A stretch of DNA of 16,158 nucleotides from an uncultured Clostridia bacterium (GTDB lineage: Bacteria > Bacillota > Clostridia > Oscillospirales > Ruminococcaceae), in contig CALBJC010000062.1 in assembly GCA_937892655.1 (NCBI GenBank), positions 1 to 16,158 of the forward strand. Reading direction: 5' to 3'. The notes under the pieces are model-generated. The model did no database searches and had not been told where the DNA came from. It saw nothing but the letters and a program-made list of their open reading frames with translations. Shown here in pieces: positions 1-7,016 of the stretch. How positions within the stretch are numbered: position 1 is the first letter of the stretch; the number at the start of each line of letters is the position of its first letter. A program made the translations under genes and the position numbers.

Positions 1-271
1 GCGCTGACGCTCTCATACAGTAAGTTGGCGTTGTGAAAATGAGAAGGTCAGCATCCTCTACAGCGCTCATGATTTTCTGCTTTTCTTCAAAGAACGGACA
101 TTTTGTTTCATCCTCGATACAATTGTAACAGCCGACGCAGAAATGATTTAGATCTCTTGGCAGAAAAAACTCTGTTATATCATTTTCGCCCGCTATTTTG
201 TCAGCAACCATTCGCCCGATATTGTATGAGCTGCCCTTGTGATTCTGCCCGTGAATTAAAACTATTTTCAT
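1..271 (-). CDS. Iron-sulfur-flavoprotein-like NAD(P)H-dependent oxidoreductase (partial, C-terminus missing)
   Basis: Only the first 90 residues are present; the gene runs off the left edge. The N-terminus MKIVLIHGQN followed by HKGSSYNIG (residues 11-19) is a flavodoxin-fold first strand and phosphate-binding loop typical of the NADPH-dependent FMN reductase family. TTPTYCM near residue 80 fits the second FMN-contacting loop. Cysteines 45, 48, 51 and 58 form a C-x2-C-x2-C-x6-C cluster, the compact spacing known from archaeal/clostridial iron-sulfur flavoproteins (Isf), so a 4Fe-4S cluster beside FMN is plausible. The ATG (271-269) shares one base with the TAA of the upstream tetR gene (TAATG), and an AGGAG lies about 8 nt upstream inside tetR, so the two are translationally coupled. 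The substrate is unknown; a plain flavodoxin-like oxidoreductase without a cluster is the alternative. Confidence 0.8.
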   Translation of the reverse strand, partial: MKIVLIHGQNHKGSSYNIGRMVADKIAGENDITEFFLPRDLNHFCVGCYNCIEDETKCPFFEEKQKIMSAVEDADLLIFTTPTYCMRASA

Positions 272-891
272 TACTTTTTCTCTCCTTTATAAATCCTTGA
301 AAATTGTCTGATATGCCCTTCAAGCAAAGCGCAAAGCTCTGACTCTCTTTCCGGTTGTCTGTCGCACATTGTGAGTATCATAAAAATCGGTGCATAAAAC
401 TCGAGCGCCATTATGTCGGGGTTTTCTGATTTTAAAACTCCGCTTGCCGATAACATTGAAAACATAGCACTCTGATACGAAAGCGGGTCATCTGCATACT
501 GCTTTGTAAAAAGCTGTGAAAGCTCAGGGTTACAAAACTGTTCGATAGTGAGCATTCTGCGAAATTTCTGCGCATACTCATCGTGAAGAAAATACATAAA
601 AAGCCCCATACCCATTTTTACAAGGCCATCCTCTGAAACAGCAGAGAAAACCATAGCGTCAGCGCTCGCATTATCGCCATTCATATTAAGTGCCTGCGCC
701 TGCAGGGTATAGCTGTTTTTCATCTCATCTAAAATAGCGTTGAAGATATCCCGCTTGCTTTTATAATGCTTATAAAGCGAGGGCGCTTTTATCCCCACAG
801 CCGAGGCAATATCCGCAACAAAAACATTTGCATATCCCTTTTGTGAAAACAAGGTCATCGCCTCATCGAGTATTCTTTTCTTTGTATTCAA
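271..891 (-). CDS. TetR/AcrR-family transcriptional repressor
   Basis: This 206-residue protein has the usual TetR length. Its N-terminal helix-turn-helix domain spans roughly residues 1-50: KKRILDEAMTLFSQKGYANV, then the recognition segment IKAPSLYKHYKSKRDIF. The remaining ~150 residues are a divergent ligand-binding/dimerisation domain, so the inducer cannot be inferred. The start codon is TTG (891-889): it is preceded by AAGGAG (900-905) at 8 nt, and no in-frame ATG gives a better start. The stop codon overlaps the start of the flavoprotein gene, making a two-gene operon. Two matching palindromes, at 909-924 and 935-950, flank and occupy its own promoter, which indicates autorepression and, by extension, control of the flavoprotein by the unknown ligand. 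Confidence 0.93.
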   Translation of the reverse strand: MNTKKRILDEAMTLFSQKGYANVFVADIASAVGIKAPSLYKHYKSKRDIFNAILDEMKNSYTLQAQALNMNGDNASADAMVFSAVSEDGLVKMGMGLFMYFLHDEYAQKFRRMLTIEQFCNPELSQLFTKQYADDPLSYQSAMFSMLSASGVLKSENPDIMALEFYAPIFMILTMCDRQPERESELCALLEGHIRQFSRIYKGEKK

Positions 892-908
892 AGTATCAGC
901 TCCTTTTG

Positions 909-924
909 GCTAATTTGCGTTAGC
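909..924. promoter_or_regulatory. Candidate TetR operator O2 (promoter-downstream copy)
   Basis: GCTAATTTGCGTTAGC has inverted arms GCTAA/TTAGC. It lies just downstream of the -10 box (928-933) of the tetR promoter, over the expected transcription start. Its arms match the outer five bases of the palindrome at 935-950, and the two centres are 26 bp apart. The function is inferred from position and similarity. Confidence 0.7.
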
Positions 925-927
925 TTT

Positions 928-956
928 ATTATAAGCTAATTTCAATTAGCTGTCAA
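928..956 (-). promoter_or_regulatory. Consensus sigma-A promoter of the tetR-flavoprotein operon
   Basis: On the minus strand TTGACA (956-951) and TATAAT (933-928) are separated by exactly 17 bp, a perfect match to the consensus. A promoter this strong needs repression, which fits the operator palindromes within and just after it. AT-rich 7-bp repeats (965-992) lie upstream of the -35 where an UP element would sit. Confidence 0.9.
935..950. promoter_or_regulatory. Candidate TetR operator O1 (within the promoter spacer)
   Basis: GCTAATTTCAATTAGC has perfect 7-bp arms GCTAATT/AATTAGC around a TC centre. It fills 16 of the 17 bases between the -35 and -10 boxes of the tetR promoter, so a bound repressor would block RNA polymerase directly. 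It shares GCTAA/TTAGC with the site at 909-924. Confidence 0.8.
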
Positions 957-964
957 GATGGGGG

Positions 965-992
965 AATAATAAATAATAAATAATAAATAATA
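965..992. repeat. Four tandem copies of a 7-bp AT-only unit (AATAATA)
   Basis: AATAATA is repeated four times without interruption between the LRR gene terminator and the tetR promoter. On the minus strand it reads as a T-rich tail following the terminator, and it also lies upstream of the tetR -35 box. Such a repeat could vary in copy number by slippage; whether it has a role is unknown. Confidence 0.85.
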
Positions 993-993
993 A

Positions 994-1019
994 AAAAGCT
1001 ACCCGAAAGGGTAGCTTTT
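994..1019 (-). terminator. Rho-independent terminator of the sbcDC-LRR operon
   Basis: The stem is AAAAGCTACCC/GGGTAGCTTTT with a 4-nt loop, starting a few bases after the LRR stop codon. Read on the minus strand the stem is followed by a run of T residues and further T-rich sequence. Confidence 0.9.
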
Positions 1020-1022
1020 CTT

Positions 1023-2066
1023 TTAGTCATCAAGCTTTTTGATTTTTACATTCTTGTAATGCTTTTTGAAGTATTTTTCAGCGTAAGAGTCTTTCTTTAC
1101 ATAAACTGTTCTGAGCGAGTAGCAGTAGTCAAAAGCACCGTCACCGATTTTTTCAACGCTCTGTGGGATTGCGATACTCTTTAAGCTCTTACATTCATAG
1201 AATGTTTCCTCGCCAATCTTTTCAAGGCTGTCAGGCAGCTTAACGGCGGTCAGCGCCTCACAGCCAAAGAATGTACCTTTTTCAAGCTTTTGAACATTTT
1301 CAGGAATCTCGATACTCTTTAGGCTTTTACAGCCAAAGAAAACTCTTTCACCGATTTTTTCAAGTGATGAAGGGAGTGTAATTTCTCTGAGCGCTGTGCA
1401 GTTATAAAATGCCTTATTATCAATTTCTTCAACACCTTCAGGGATTATAATACTCTTTAAGCTCTTGCAGCCGTAAAATGCCTGATCGTCAATCTCTTCA
1501 AGGCTCTCAGGGAGAGTGACCTCTGTGAGCGCTGTACAGCCATAGAAGGTATCATCCTCAATCTCATCAATGCCCTCAGGCAGAGAAATGGCTTTGAGCT
1601 TTCTGCAACCGTAAAACGCCTGATCTTTCAGCTTTTTAAGAGATGAAGGCAGGGTAACATTTTCAAGAGATATGCAATTTTTGAAGGTTTCTTCGTCAAT
1701 ACTTTCGATACCCTCAGGGATAGAAATCTCCTTGAGCTTTTTGCAGTTTGCAAAGGTTTCTTCACCGATTTCTCTGAGAGTTGACGGAAGCGTTATACTC
1801 TCAAGCGATACGCAACCGAAGAAAGCCTCCTCGTCTATCTTCTCAACGCCCTCAGGGATTGTAATAGCTTTTAGCTTTTTGCATTCATAAAAAGCTTCTT
1901 CGCCGATTTTTTTGAGGGTAGAAGGCAGGGTAACCGCCTCAATCATACGTCTGCCAAAAAATGCTTCTTCATCAATCTTTTGGATCCCCTCAGGAATCAC
2001 AACCTCGCTGTCAAGAGAGGTGTATCTTTTTAAAGTTTTATCCTTGATTACAAATTTCTCACTCAT
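1023..2066 (-). CDS. BspA-type leucine-rich-repeat protein without signal peptide, third gene of the sbcDC operon
   Basis: This 347-residue protein consists of a 23-residue N-terminal cap, thirteen consecutive 23-residue LRR_5 (BspA/TpLRR) repeats at residues 24-322, and a 25-residue lysine-rich C-terminal cap. Each repeat follows the pattern [IL]P-x3-[IVL]-x-[KEI]-[IL]-x4-F-x2-C-x2-L-x2-[IV]. Two versions alternate, one starting IPEG and one starting LPSS/LPST with K-rich CK-S/K-LK loops, giving a 46-residue super-repeat. There is no signal peptide, transmembrane segment or sorting signal, although many BspA-type proteins are secreted or surface proteins; a cytoplasmic role is inferred. The ATG is preceded by TAGGAGGC at 6 nt, and this site contains the stop codon of sbcC 11 nt away, so it is co-transcribed with sbcDC. 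Its role, possibly as a protein-binding scaffold, is unknown. Confidence 0.9.
   Translation of the reverse strand: MSEKFVIKDKTLKRYTSLDSEVVIPEGIQKIDEEAFFGRRMIEAVTLPSTLKKIGEEAFYECKKLKAITIPEGVEKIDEEAFFGCVSLESITLPSTLREIGEETFANCKKLKEISIPEGIESIDEETFKNCISLENVTLPSSLKKLKDQAFYGCRKLKAISLPEGIDEIEDDTFYGCTALTEVTLPESLEEIDDQAFYGCKSLKSIIIPEGVEEIDNKAFYNCTALREITLPSSLEKIGERVFFGCKSLKSIEIPENVQKLEKGTFFGCEALTAVKLPDSLEKIGEETFYECKSLKSIAIPQSVEKIGDGAFDYCYSLRTVYVKKDSYAEKYFKKHYKNVKIKKLDD
1101..1997 (-). repeat. Thirteen tandem 69-nt coding repeats (LRR units)
   Basis: The DNA encoding the thirteen LRR units has a 69-nt period, with a stronger 138-nt similarity because two unit types alternate (phrases such as CTCAGGGA in the IPEG units recur). 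The units have diverged at synonymous positions, so recombination among them is possible but not evident. Confidence 0.85.
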
Positions 2067-2072
2067 TTTTTT

Positions 2073-2080
2073 GCCTCCTA
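2073..2080 (-). promoter_or_regulatory. Ribosome binding site of the LRR gene containing the sbcC stop codon
   Basis: TAGGAGGC on the minus strand contains the TAG stop of sbcC (2080-2078) as its first three bases and lies 6 nt before the LRR ATG. A ribosome terminating on sbcC would therefore sit on the initiation site of the next gene, which suggests translational coupling. Confidence 0.8.
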
Positions 2081-4843
2081 TACTACGATTCTGGCGTTAC
2101 TGCCGTCCGATTTATCCTTTGTGATAATGATCTGCTTGTCGATTTTCTGCTTTAGTTCTCCGACGTGGGAGATAATGCCTACAAGACGGTTGTTGCTTGC
2201 AAGCGAGGTGAGCGCTTTCATAGCCTGAGAGAGTGATTCTTCGTCAAGCGAGCCAAAACCCTCGTCTACAAACATAGTATCAAGCTTGATTCCGCCAGCA
2301 GAATGCTGAATTTCATCAGAAAGACCGAGTGCGAGCGCCAATGACGCTTTGAATGACTCACCGCCTGACAGCGATTTAACGCTGCGGGTACTGCCATTAT
2401 AATGATCTATAACATCAAGGTCAAGTCCGCTCTGACCCTGTTTTGTCAGGGCTTCTTTTCTGCGCGTGAGTTCATACTGACCGTCGGTCATAATCATAAG
2501 TCGCTGATTTGCTCTTATAATTATGCGGTCAAAGTAGTTCATCTGAATGTAAGCTTCAAGCATAACCTTATCTTTGCCTGAGATATTGCCGTTTGCAGTA
2601 TTGCTAAGAGCCTTTACCCATGCATATTTTTTCTCGGCTGTGATGAGGCTCTGCGCCTTGATGTTGATGCTTTCCAAGGCTGTGCTGTTGGCAGAAATTC
2701 TGCTGTGAACCAGCTTTTCTGATTTTTCAATATCCGAAAGCTTTGCTTCGAGCATAGCCTTCTGCTCGTTTTCACTCTGAATGTCAATATCCATAGCGCC
2801 GTCGAGCCTTTTTGTAAGCTCAGAAATTGCGGATTTAGCAGTGATTATAGCTTCATCGCATTTTCTGAGATCCTCTGCAGCCTTTTCAAAATCTGCTAAA
2901 AGCCTTGAAATGCTGTTTTTGTAGCTTGAAATTGTTCCGAGCGCATCCTGCTTTGATGAGAATGTAAGCTTTGCCCCGAGCTCTTTTATTCTGCTTTCAA
3001 GTGATGAGCAAAGGGCCAAAAGCGTACTCTGCTTTTCTCTGAGAGCATTTGTATCATTCTGTGATTTTTCAAGCTGTAAGTTCTTTTCAGGTATGAGCTT
3101 TTCAAGCTGTGATTTTCTCAAAAGCTTTGATTCTTCTTCAGAGATCTGCCCTTCAAGCTCTTTGATTGTAAGGTTAATTTTCTTTACTTTTTCTGCGATA
3201 ATTGCCAGACATTCATCAGATTTTATATCGCCTAAAAGGTCCTTCATAAGAGTAAGTGCCGAGTCCTTCTTGCCGTTATAAACGCCCTGCGAAGTGCTTG
3301 CAAGCTCACGCGCTGAATTTGCTTTTTTTACAGCGTCATCAGCGTTTTTCTGTAACGCATCAAGCTCTTCTTTGGTAGGTGCATCTTCAGGCTTTATTGC
3401 AATATCAGGATGCTCTACAGAGCCACATACAGGGCAAGGCATACCCGCAACGAGCGTATCTGCAAGAATGCCTGCCTGAGCGTCAAGATAAATCTTGTTT
3501 TTTGCGTCAAAGTCATTTTTTAAAAGCTGTGCGTGTGCTGCTTTTTGGTTGTAGTCCTCAACCTCTGCTTTGTATTTTGCATACGCTTTCTTTACATCCT
3601 CTATATTTGAGTTAAGGGTAGTAAGACTGCGTATTTCTTCTGAAAGCTTTGTTTTCTTCGCCTCTAAAATCAGCTTTTGTTCACCTGAGGCTGAAAGTGA
3701 TTTCTGCTCAGCGTCAAGCTTTTTTATTTCATCTCGCAAATCGGTTGTAGCTTCTGTAAGTGAGGTAATATCAGCCTCTGTGCTTGTAAAGAGTGCAGAG
3801 GTTTCTGAAAGCTCCTTTTGCTTTTGTGAAAGCTCATCGTAGTCTGAAAGGGTAGCCTCGATTTTAGCAATACTCTGCTTGTACTGATCTGCCTTTGGCT
3901 GTAATGCCTTTTGATTTTCAAAAGTATCAGAGAGAGCCTGACGTGTAGCGCTCAGCTCATCAAGCCTTTTTTGGTTTTTCTCAAGGTCTGCCTTTGCGTT
4001 TTTATTATCAAGTGCCTTTGTTATAAGCGCCTTTTTTTCATCAAGCTGGGCGTTTACGGCTTTTTTCTCAGTTATGAGCTTTTGCTCTTTGGTTTTGTCG
4101 GATAAAATAAGGTTATCAATAAGCTTTATTTTATCCTCGGGTGTCATCTCGCCACGCTTTGCCTTGTCAACATCGATATGCAAAACGTCTGTTTCATCGC
4201 ATACAATGCCATTTACATACTGGCTGATACTTGCATCTATTGCTTCTTTTTCTTTATGAAGTGTACTAGTTTCATTCTTGAGCTTTTCCTGCAGCAGGGA
4301 GAAATTATCCGTCTTGAAAATGTGGCGGAAAATCTCCATTCTGTCCTTTGTAGGCGCTGTTAATAGCTTTAAAAAGTCGCCCTGCGCTATCATTGCTATC
4401 TGAGTAAACTGATCGCAGTCAATGCCGATAACATCCTTTATTGCGTTATCAACATTTGTAATTTTGGTAACAACTCTGCCGTCAGGGTAGATAAATTCAG
4501 CGTCAGCAAGCTGCGTTGTAGTACCGCTGCCGACCTTTTTGCCGCGCTCATATTCAGGGTTGCGCTTTACAGTATATCTTTTGCCGTAATACTCAAATGT
4601 AAGCTCAACCTCGGTAGGCGTTTTTTCATCGGCATATTTTGACCTGAGCATTGAAACCTCACGGCTTTTACCACTCGGACTTCCGTATAAAGCATAGGTA
4701 ATAGCGTCAAAGATAGTAGTCTTGCCGGCACCCGTATCGCCTGTTATGAGGTATAAACCGCCAAGCCCGAGCTTTTCAAAGTCAAACTCAGTCTCTTTTG
4801 CATACGGGCCGAATGCAGATACTCTAAGTCTAATTGGTCTCAT
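2078..4843 (-). CDS. sbcC: Exonuclease SbcC (Rad50-like ATPase subunit of SbcCD)
   Basis: SbcC is the SMC-like ATPase of the SbcCD (Mre11-Rad50-type) nuclease, which opens and cleaves hairpins and protein-blocked DNA ends. The 921 residues show the full architecture. Walker A is GDTGAGKTT (35-43). A Q-loop, IAQGDF, lies near 152. Long coiled-coil arms span roughly 180-460 and 500-760. The zinc hook CPVC at 470-473 sits midway between the arms. The ABC signature LSGGES starts near 825, Walker B is LDTMFVDEG with D860/E861, and the switch histidine is in IISHV (H893). It is slightly shorter than the E. coli protein (about 1,050) because of shorter arms. The ATG overlaps the sbcD TGA by one base (TGATG), downstream of a G-run that may act as the ribosome binding site. 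SbcD follows the standard gene order, sbcD then sbcC. Nothing appears broken. Confidence 0.97.
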   Translation of the reverse strand: MRPIRLRVSAFGPYAKETEFDFEKLGLGGLYLITGDTGAGKTTIFDAITYALYGSPSGKSREVSMLRSKYADEKTPTEVELTFEYYGKRYTVKRNPEYERGKKVGSGTTTQLADAEFIYPDGRVVTKITNVDNAIKDVIGIDCDQFTQIAMIAQGDFLKLLTAPTKDRMEIFRHIFKTDNFSLLQEKLKNETSTLHKEKEAIDASISQYVNGIVCDETDVLHIDVDKAKRGEMTPEDKIKLIDNLILSDKTKEQKLITEKKAVNAQLDEKKALITKALDNKNAKADLEKNQKRLDELSATRQALSDTFENQKALQPKADQYKQSIAKIEATLSDYDELSQKQKELSETSALFTSTEADITSLTEATTDLRDEIKKLDAEQKSLSASGEQKLILEAKKTKLSEEIRSLTTLNSNIEDVKKAYAKYKAEVEDYNQKAAHAQLLKNDFDAKNKIYLDAQAGILADTLVAGMPCPVCGSVEHPDIAIKPEDAPTKEELDALQKNADDAVKKANSARELASTSQGVYNGKKDSALTLMKDLLGDIKSDECLAIIAEKVKKINLTIKELEGQISEEESKLLRKSQLEKLIPEKNLQLEKSQNDTNALREKQSTLLALCSSLESRIKELGAKLTFSSKQDALGTISSYKNSISRLLADFEKAAEDLRKCDEAIITAKSAISELTKRLDGAMDIDIQSENEQKAMLEAKLSDIEKSEKLVHSRISANSTALESINIKAQSLITAEKKYAWVKALSNTANGNISGKDKVMLEAYIQMNYFDRIIIRANQRLMIMTDGQYELTRRKEALTKQGQSGLDLDVIDHYNGSTRSVKSLSGGESFKASLALALGLSDEIQHSAGGIKLDTMFVDEGFGSLDEESLSQAMKALTSLASNNRLVGIISHVGELKQKIDKQIIITKDKSDGSNARIVV

Positions 4844-5979
4844 CAGTTTTCCCCCCAGATGCTCTCGATAATTTCTGTCAAAAATGCTCTTTGCTCATCG
4901 CTAATAGCCTGACCGTTCTGCAGCTCATAAAATTCTTCAAAATGCTCAAGCGGAGATTTTGATTTTATATCAGATGCCCCCGTGATCTGTGCGCTGTGAC
5001 GTGTGCGGGCATTGTCATACTCAAGCTTCATAATGTTTTTGTAGATTACTCTGAGCTTTGTCAGAGCGTCAGGTATATCCTCTTCATCTGTTAAGGTTAT
5101 ATGCATATAGTCATCCTGCCAGCCAGTGCCCTCATAAAAGCCCTTGAAGGTTATCTCATCATACCTGCCCTTTATCTCAACCATATCACGCTTTGGCGTT
5201 AAAATGGGGTAGGAAAGTGAGAGGTCACCCTTTTTATTTATATCAAGTATCGTAACTGTCTTTGTATCGTTTGCTTCAGAAAATGAGTATTTAAGCGGAG
5301 TTCCGCAGTAGCGGATATACTCGCTGCCGCATTTCTGAGCGCTGTGAATGTGCCCGAGGGCAACGTAGTCAAAGCCCTCAAAAACAGATGCGTCAACATT
5401 GTCAGTGCCGCCTACGGAAATTTCTTCAGATTCTGTTCTTGTAGCGCCCGTCACAAACTGATGGGTGATAAGTATATTGCGCTTTTTAGTGTCGATATTC
5501 ATATTATCTATAGCTATCTTCATAGCGTCAGTATAGCTTACAAGCTCCTCATCGGGATAATATCGGCGAACGTGAGAAGGCTTTATAAACGGCAGCATAT
5601 AAAAGCAGATTTCGCCGTATTCGTCTGTAAGGGTAATAGGTGCAACCTTGCCGTCAAAAACAGGGGACATATATATGCCGCTTTTGTTCATAAGCCTGCC
5701 GCCGAATGCTATTCTCTCAGCGCTGTCATGGTTACCGCTTATAACAAAAACCGAAAGAGACCTTTTTGAAAGCTTGAAAAGAAAATCATCAAAAAGCTCT
5801 ACCGCCTCTGACGAAGGGATAGATTTATCGTAAACATCGCCCGCGATGATAACAGCCTCAACCGCCTGCTCATCAATGATAGAAAGTATTTTTGTCAGTA
5901 TGTATTCCTGATCCTCAAGCAGCGAAAATTCATTTAAGCGCTTTCCGATATGAAGGTCAGACAGATGCATTATTCTCAT
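4843..5979 (-). CDS. sbcD: Exonuclease SbcD (Mre11-like nuclease subunit)
   Basis: SbcD is the Mn-dependent phosphoesterase partner of SbcC. The 378-residue protein carries the calcineurin-like metallophosphoesterase motifs in order: MRIMHLSDLHIG at the N-terminus (D8, H10), GDVYD (47-51), GNHD (82-85), ITHQ with the metal histidine near 173, and GHIH (209-212). A C-terminal capping and SbcC-binding region follows, and the length is usual for the family. I start it at ATG 5979 because AAGGAG (5988-5993) sits 8 nt upstream. The longer in-frame TTG start at 5997 lies upstream of that site and would put it inside the coding region. It is the first gene of the sbcD-sbcC-LRR operon and has its own extended -10 promoter at 6012-6040. 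Confidence 0.96.
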   Translation of the reverse strand: MRIMHLSDLHIGKRLNEFSLLEDQEYILTKILSIIDEQAVEAVIIAGDVYDKSIPSSEAVELFDDFLFKLSKRSLSVFVISGNHDSAERIAFGGRLMNKSGIYMSPVFDGKVAPITLTDEYGEICFYMLPFIKPSHVRRYYPDEELVSYTDAMKIAIDNMNIDTKKRNILITHQFVTGATRTESEEISVGGTDNVDASVFEGFDYVALGHIHSAQKCGSEYIRYCGTPLKYSFSEANDTKTVTILDINKKGDLSLSYPILTPKRDMVEIKGRYDEITFKGFYEGTGWQDDYMHITLTDEEDIPDALTKLRVIYKNIMKLEYDNARTRHSAQITGASDIKSKSPLEHFEEFYELQNGQAISDEQRAFLTEIIESIWGEN

Positions 5980-5987
5980 TTTTTCTT

Positions 5988-5993
5988 CTCCTT
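5988..5993 (-). promoter_or_regulatory. Ribosome binding site that decides the sbcD start
   Basis: AAGGAG on the minus strand lies 8 nt before ATG 5979. It supports the conserved MRIMHLSD start over an upstream in-frame TTG at 5997. Confidence 0.85.
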
Positions 5994-6011
5994 TCAAGCC
6001 CTTATAACCTA

Positions 6012-6040
6012 ATTATAACATTTTATTCAAATAAATGCAA
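6012..6040 (-). promoter_or_regulatory. Promoter of the sbcDC-LRR operon
   Basis: On the minus strand TTGCAT (6040-6035) is followed after 17 bp by TATAAT (6017-6012), preceded by TG at the extended -10 position. The predicted leader to the sbcD ATG is about 25 nt. A small inverted repeat (AAAC/GTTT arms, about 6042-6054) lies just upstream. No SOS box is seen here. Confidence 0.8.
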
Positions 6041-6088
6041 TAAACCTTAAGTTTAATAATACCACATAATATGTCCGATAAAACAGAC

Positions 6089-6119
6089 AAAACCGCTACT
6101 CTTATCAAGTAGCGGTTTT
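6089..6119 (-). terminator. Terminator of the sugar isomerase gene
   Basis: A 12-bp stem AAAACCGCTACT/AGTAGCGGTTTT with a 7-nt loop lies 20 nt after the minus-strand stop codon and is followed by TTTTG and further T-rich sequence. The core CCGCTAC is identical to that of the next terminator at 7017-7045. Confidence 0.88.
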
Positions 6120-6138
6120 TGTCAGGAGAGAAATATCA

Positions 6139-6918
6139 TTAAACTTTAAAACAGTCAATTATCCTTCTTGTGCGGGTAATACATTCGTAAAATTCGGGCA
6201 GATAGCTACCCTCTAAGCTCATACGCCCCGAGTAGCCTGATTTTTTCACAATCTCAGCCCATCTTTTTACCTCTTGTGAGTCCTCTTCATAAGGCATAGC
6301 GCGGTCGTTGTCTGCGCGGGCTAAGTGAAGATGACCTAAAAAGCCTTCGTTATTTTCAATAGCGTCAAGCGTTTCGCCGCTTTTGAAAACGTGATAGAAG
6401 TCGGCAAGACATTTTACGTTTTCACGATTTACTTTCTTTACAAGCTCAATACCCTGAGCTACTGTATTTATAAGGTTTGTTTCGCCAGAGTTCAGCGGCT
6501 CTACAACTATCATTATTCCATATTCGCGGGCAATCTCGCCTGCAATTGAAAGCACCCTTGCAAACTGCTCATAGCCTTTTTGAAAATCAAAGCCGTCGGG
6601 GATTTTTCTGCTGCCGCCGCTGCCTATAACGCATACCTTGCCGCCAAGTGCCATCGCACGCGCCATACCCGATTTAATGTGACAGGTTATCCTTTCAAAA
6701 TCAACATCTTCGCCTGTAAGGCGTATATCCCAGGGGAAAAAGCAGTTGAAGCATTCAGCGTAAAAGTTATGTTTTTTAGTCAGCGCTAAAGCCTCATTGA
6801 ACTCTGCATCTGACATATTTACAAGGGTAGTGAAATTAAATTCAAGATAATCATACCCAGCCTTTATAAGCAATGGGATATTTTCAAGCTCTGTGCAAAC
6901 GCCAAAACGAATACTCAT
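6139..6918 (-). CDS. Sugar phosphate isomerase/epimerase (xylose-isomerase-like TIM barrel)
   Basis: The 259-residue protein belongs to the AP_endonuc_2 / D-tagatose-3-epimerase-like TIM-barrel superfamily, whose members interconvert keto sugars or inositols using one divalent metal. Likely metal ligands are E140 in VVEPLN, D173 in LADFYH, H198 in GHLHLA and E236 in MSLEG. The spacing between the first two (33 residues) matches D-tagatose 3-epimerase. GYDYLEFN near residues 21-28 is the first barrel element. The start is set at ATG 6918 because GGAGA lies about 8 nt upstream; the frame stays open a further 29 codons, but that extension is unlike the family and overlaps the -10 region of the promoter at 6949-6977. 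The substrate is unknown. The neighbouring glycoside-hydrolase-like gene suggests carbohydrate use, although each gene has its own promoter and terminator. Confidence 0.85.
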   Translation of the reverse strand: MSIRFGVCTELENIPLLIKAGYDYLEFNFTTLVNMSDAEFNEALALTKKHNFYAECFNCFFPWDIRLTGEDVDFERITCHIKSGMARAMALGGKVCVIGSGGSRKIPDGFDFQKGYEQFARVLSIAGEIAREYGIMIVVEPLNSGETNLINTVAQGIELVKKVNRENVKCLADFYHVFKSGETLDAIENNEGFLGHLHLARADNDRAMPYEEDSQEVKRWAEIVKKSGYSGRMSLEGSYLPEFYECITRTRRIIDCFKV

Positions 6919-6948
6919 AAAACCATCTCCAAAAAGCTTTCTGATTTT

Positions 6949-6977
6949 AGTATAGCAGTAATTTTTGCAATGTTCAA
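6949..6977 (-). promoter_or_regulatory. Promoter of the sugar isomerase gene
   Basis: On the minus strand TTGAAC (6977-6972), a 17-bp spacer and TATACT (6954-6949) with TG at the extended -10 position lie about 30 nt before ATG 6918. This supports the shorter start. Confidence 0.75.
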
Positions 6978-7016
6978 TTGTATTTTTTATCAATCTATAT
7001 TGCAAATTGAAGCAAA

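Noticed and set aside
1101..1997. Regular 69-nt periodicity that might suggest a CRISPR or minisatellite array
   Set aside because: The period is a multiple of three, the frame is open throughout and encodes LRR units; there are no identical repeats with unique spacers.
1672..2124. Plus-strand open frames antisense to the LRR and sbcC genes
   Set aside because: They mirror the repeat codon pattern of the real gene, have no ribosome binding site and resemble no protein.
5344..5769. 141-codon plus-strand open frame antisense to sbcD
   Set aside because: It lies entirely within the well-supported sbcD gene, with no promoter, ribosome binding site or recognisable domain.
5980..5997. Longer SbcD reading frame from a TTG start
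   Set aside because: The ribosome binding site AAGGAG at 5988-5993 would lie inside the coding region; the conserved MRIMHLSDLHIG start at 5979 is correctly spaced.
6919..7005. 29-codon N-terminal extension of the sugar isomerase
   Set aside because: It runs over the predicted promoter's -10 and -35 boxes and has no ribosome binding site; ATG 6918 has GGAGA upstream.
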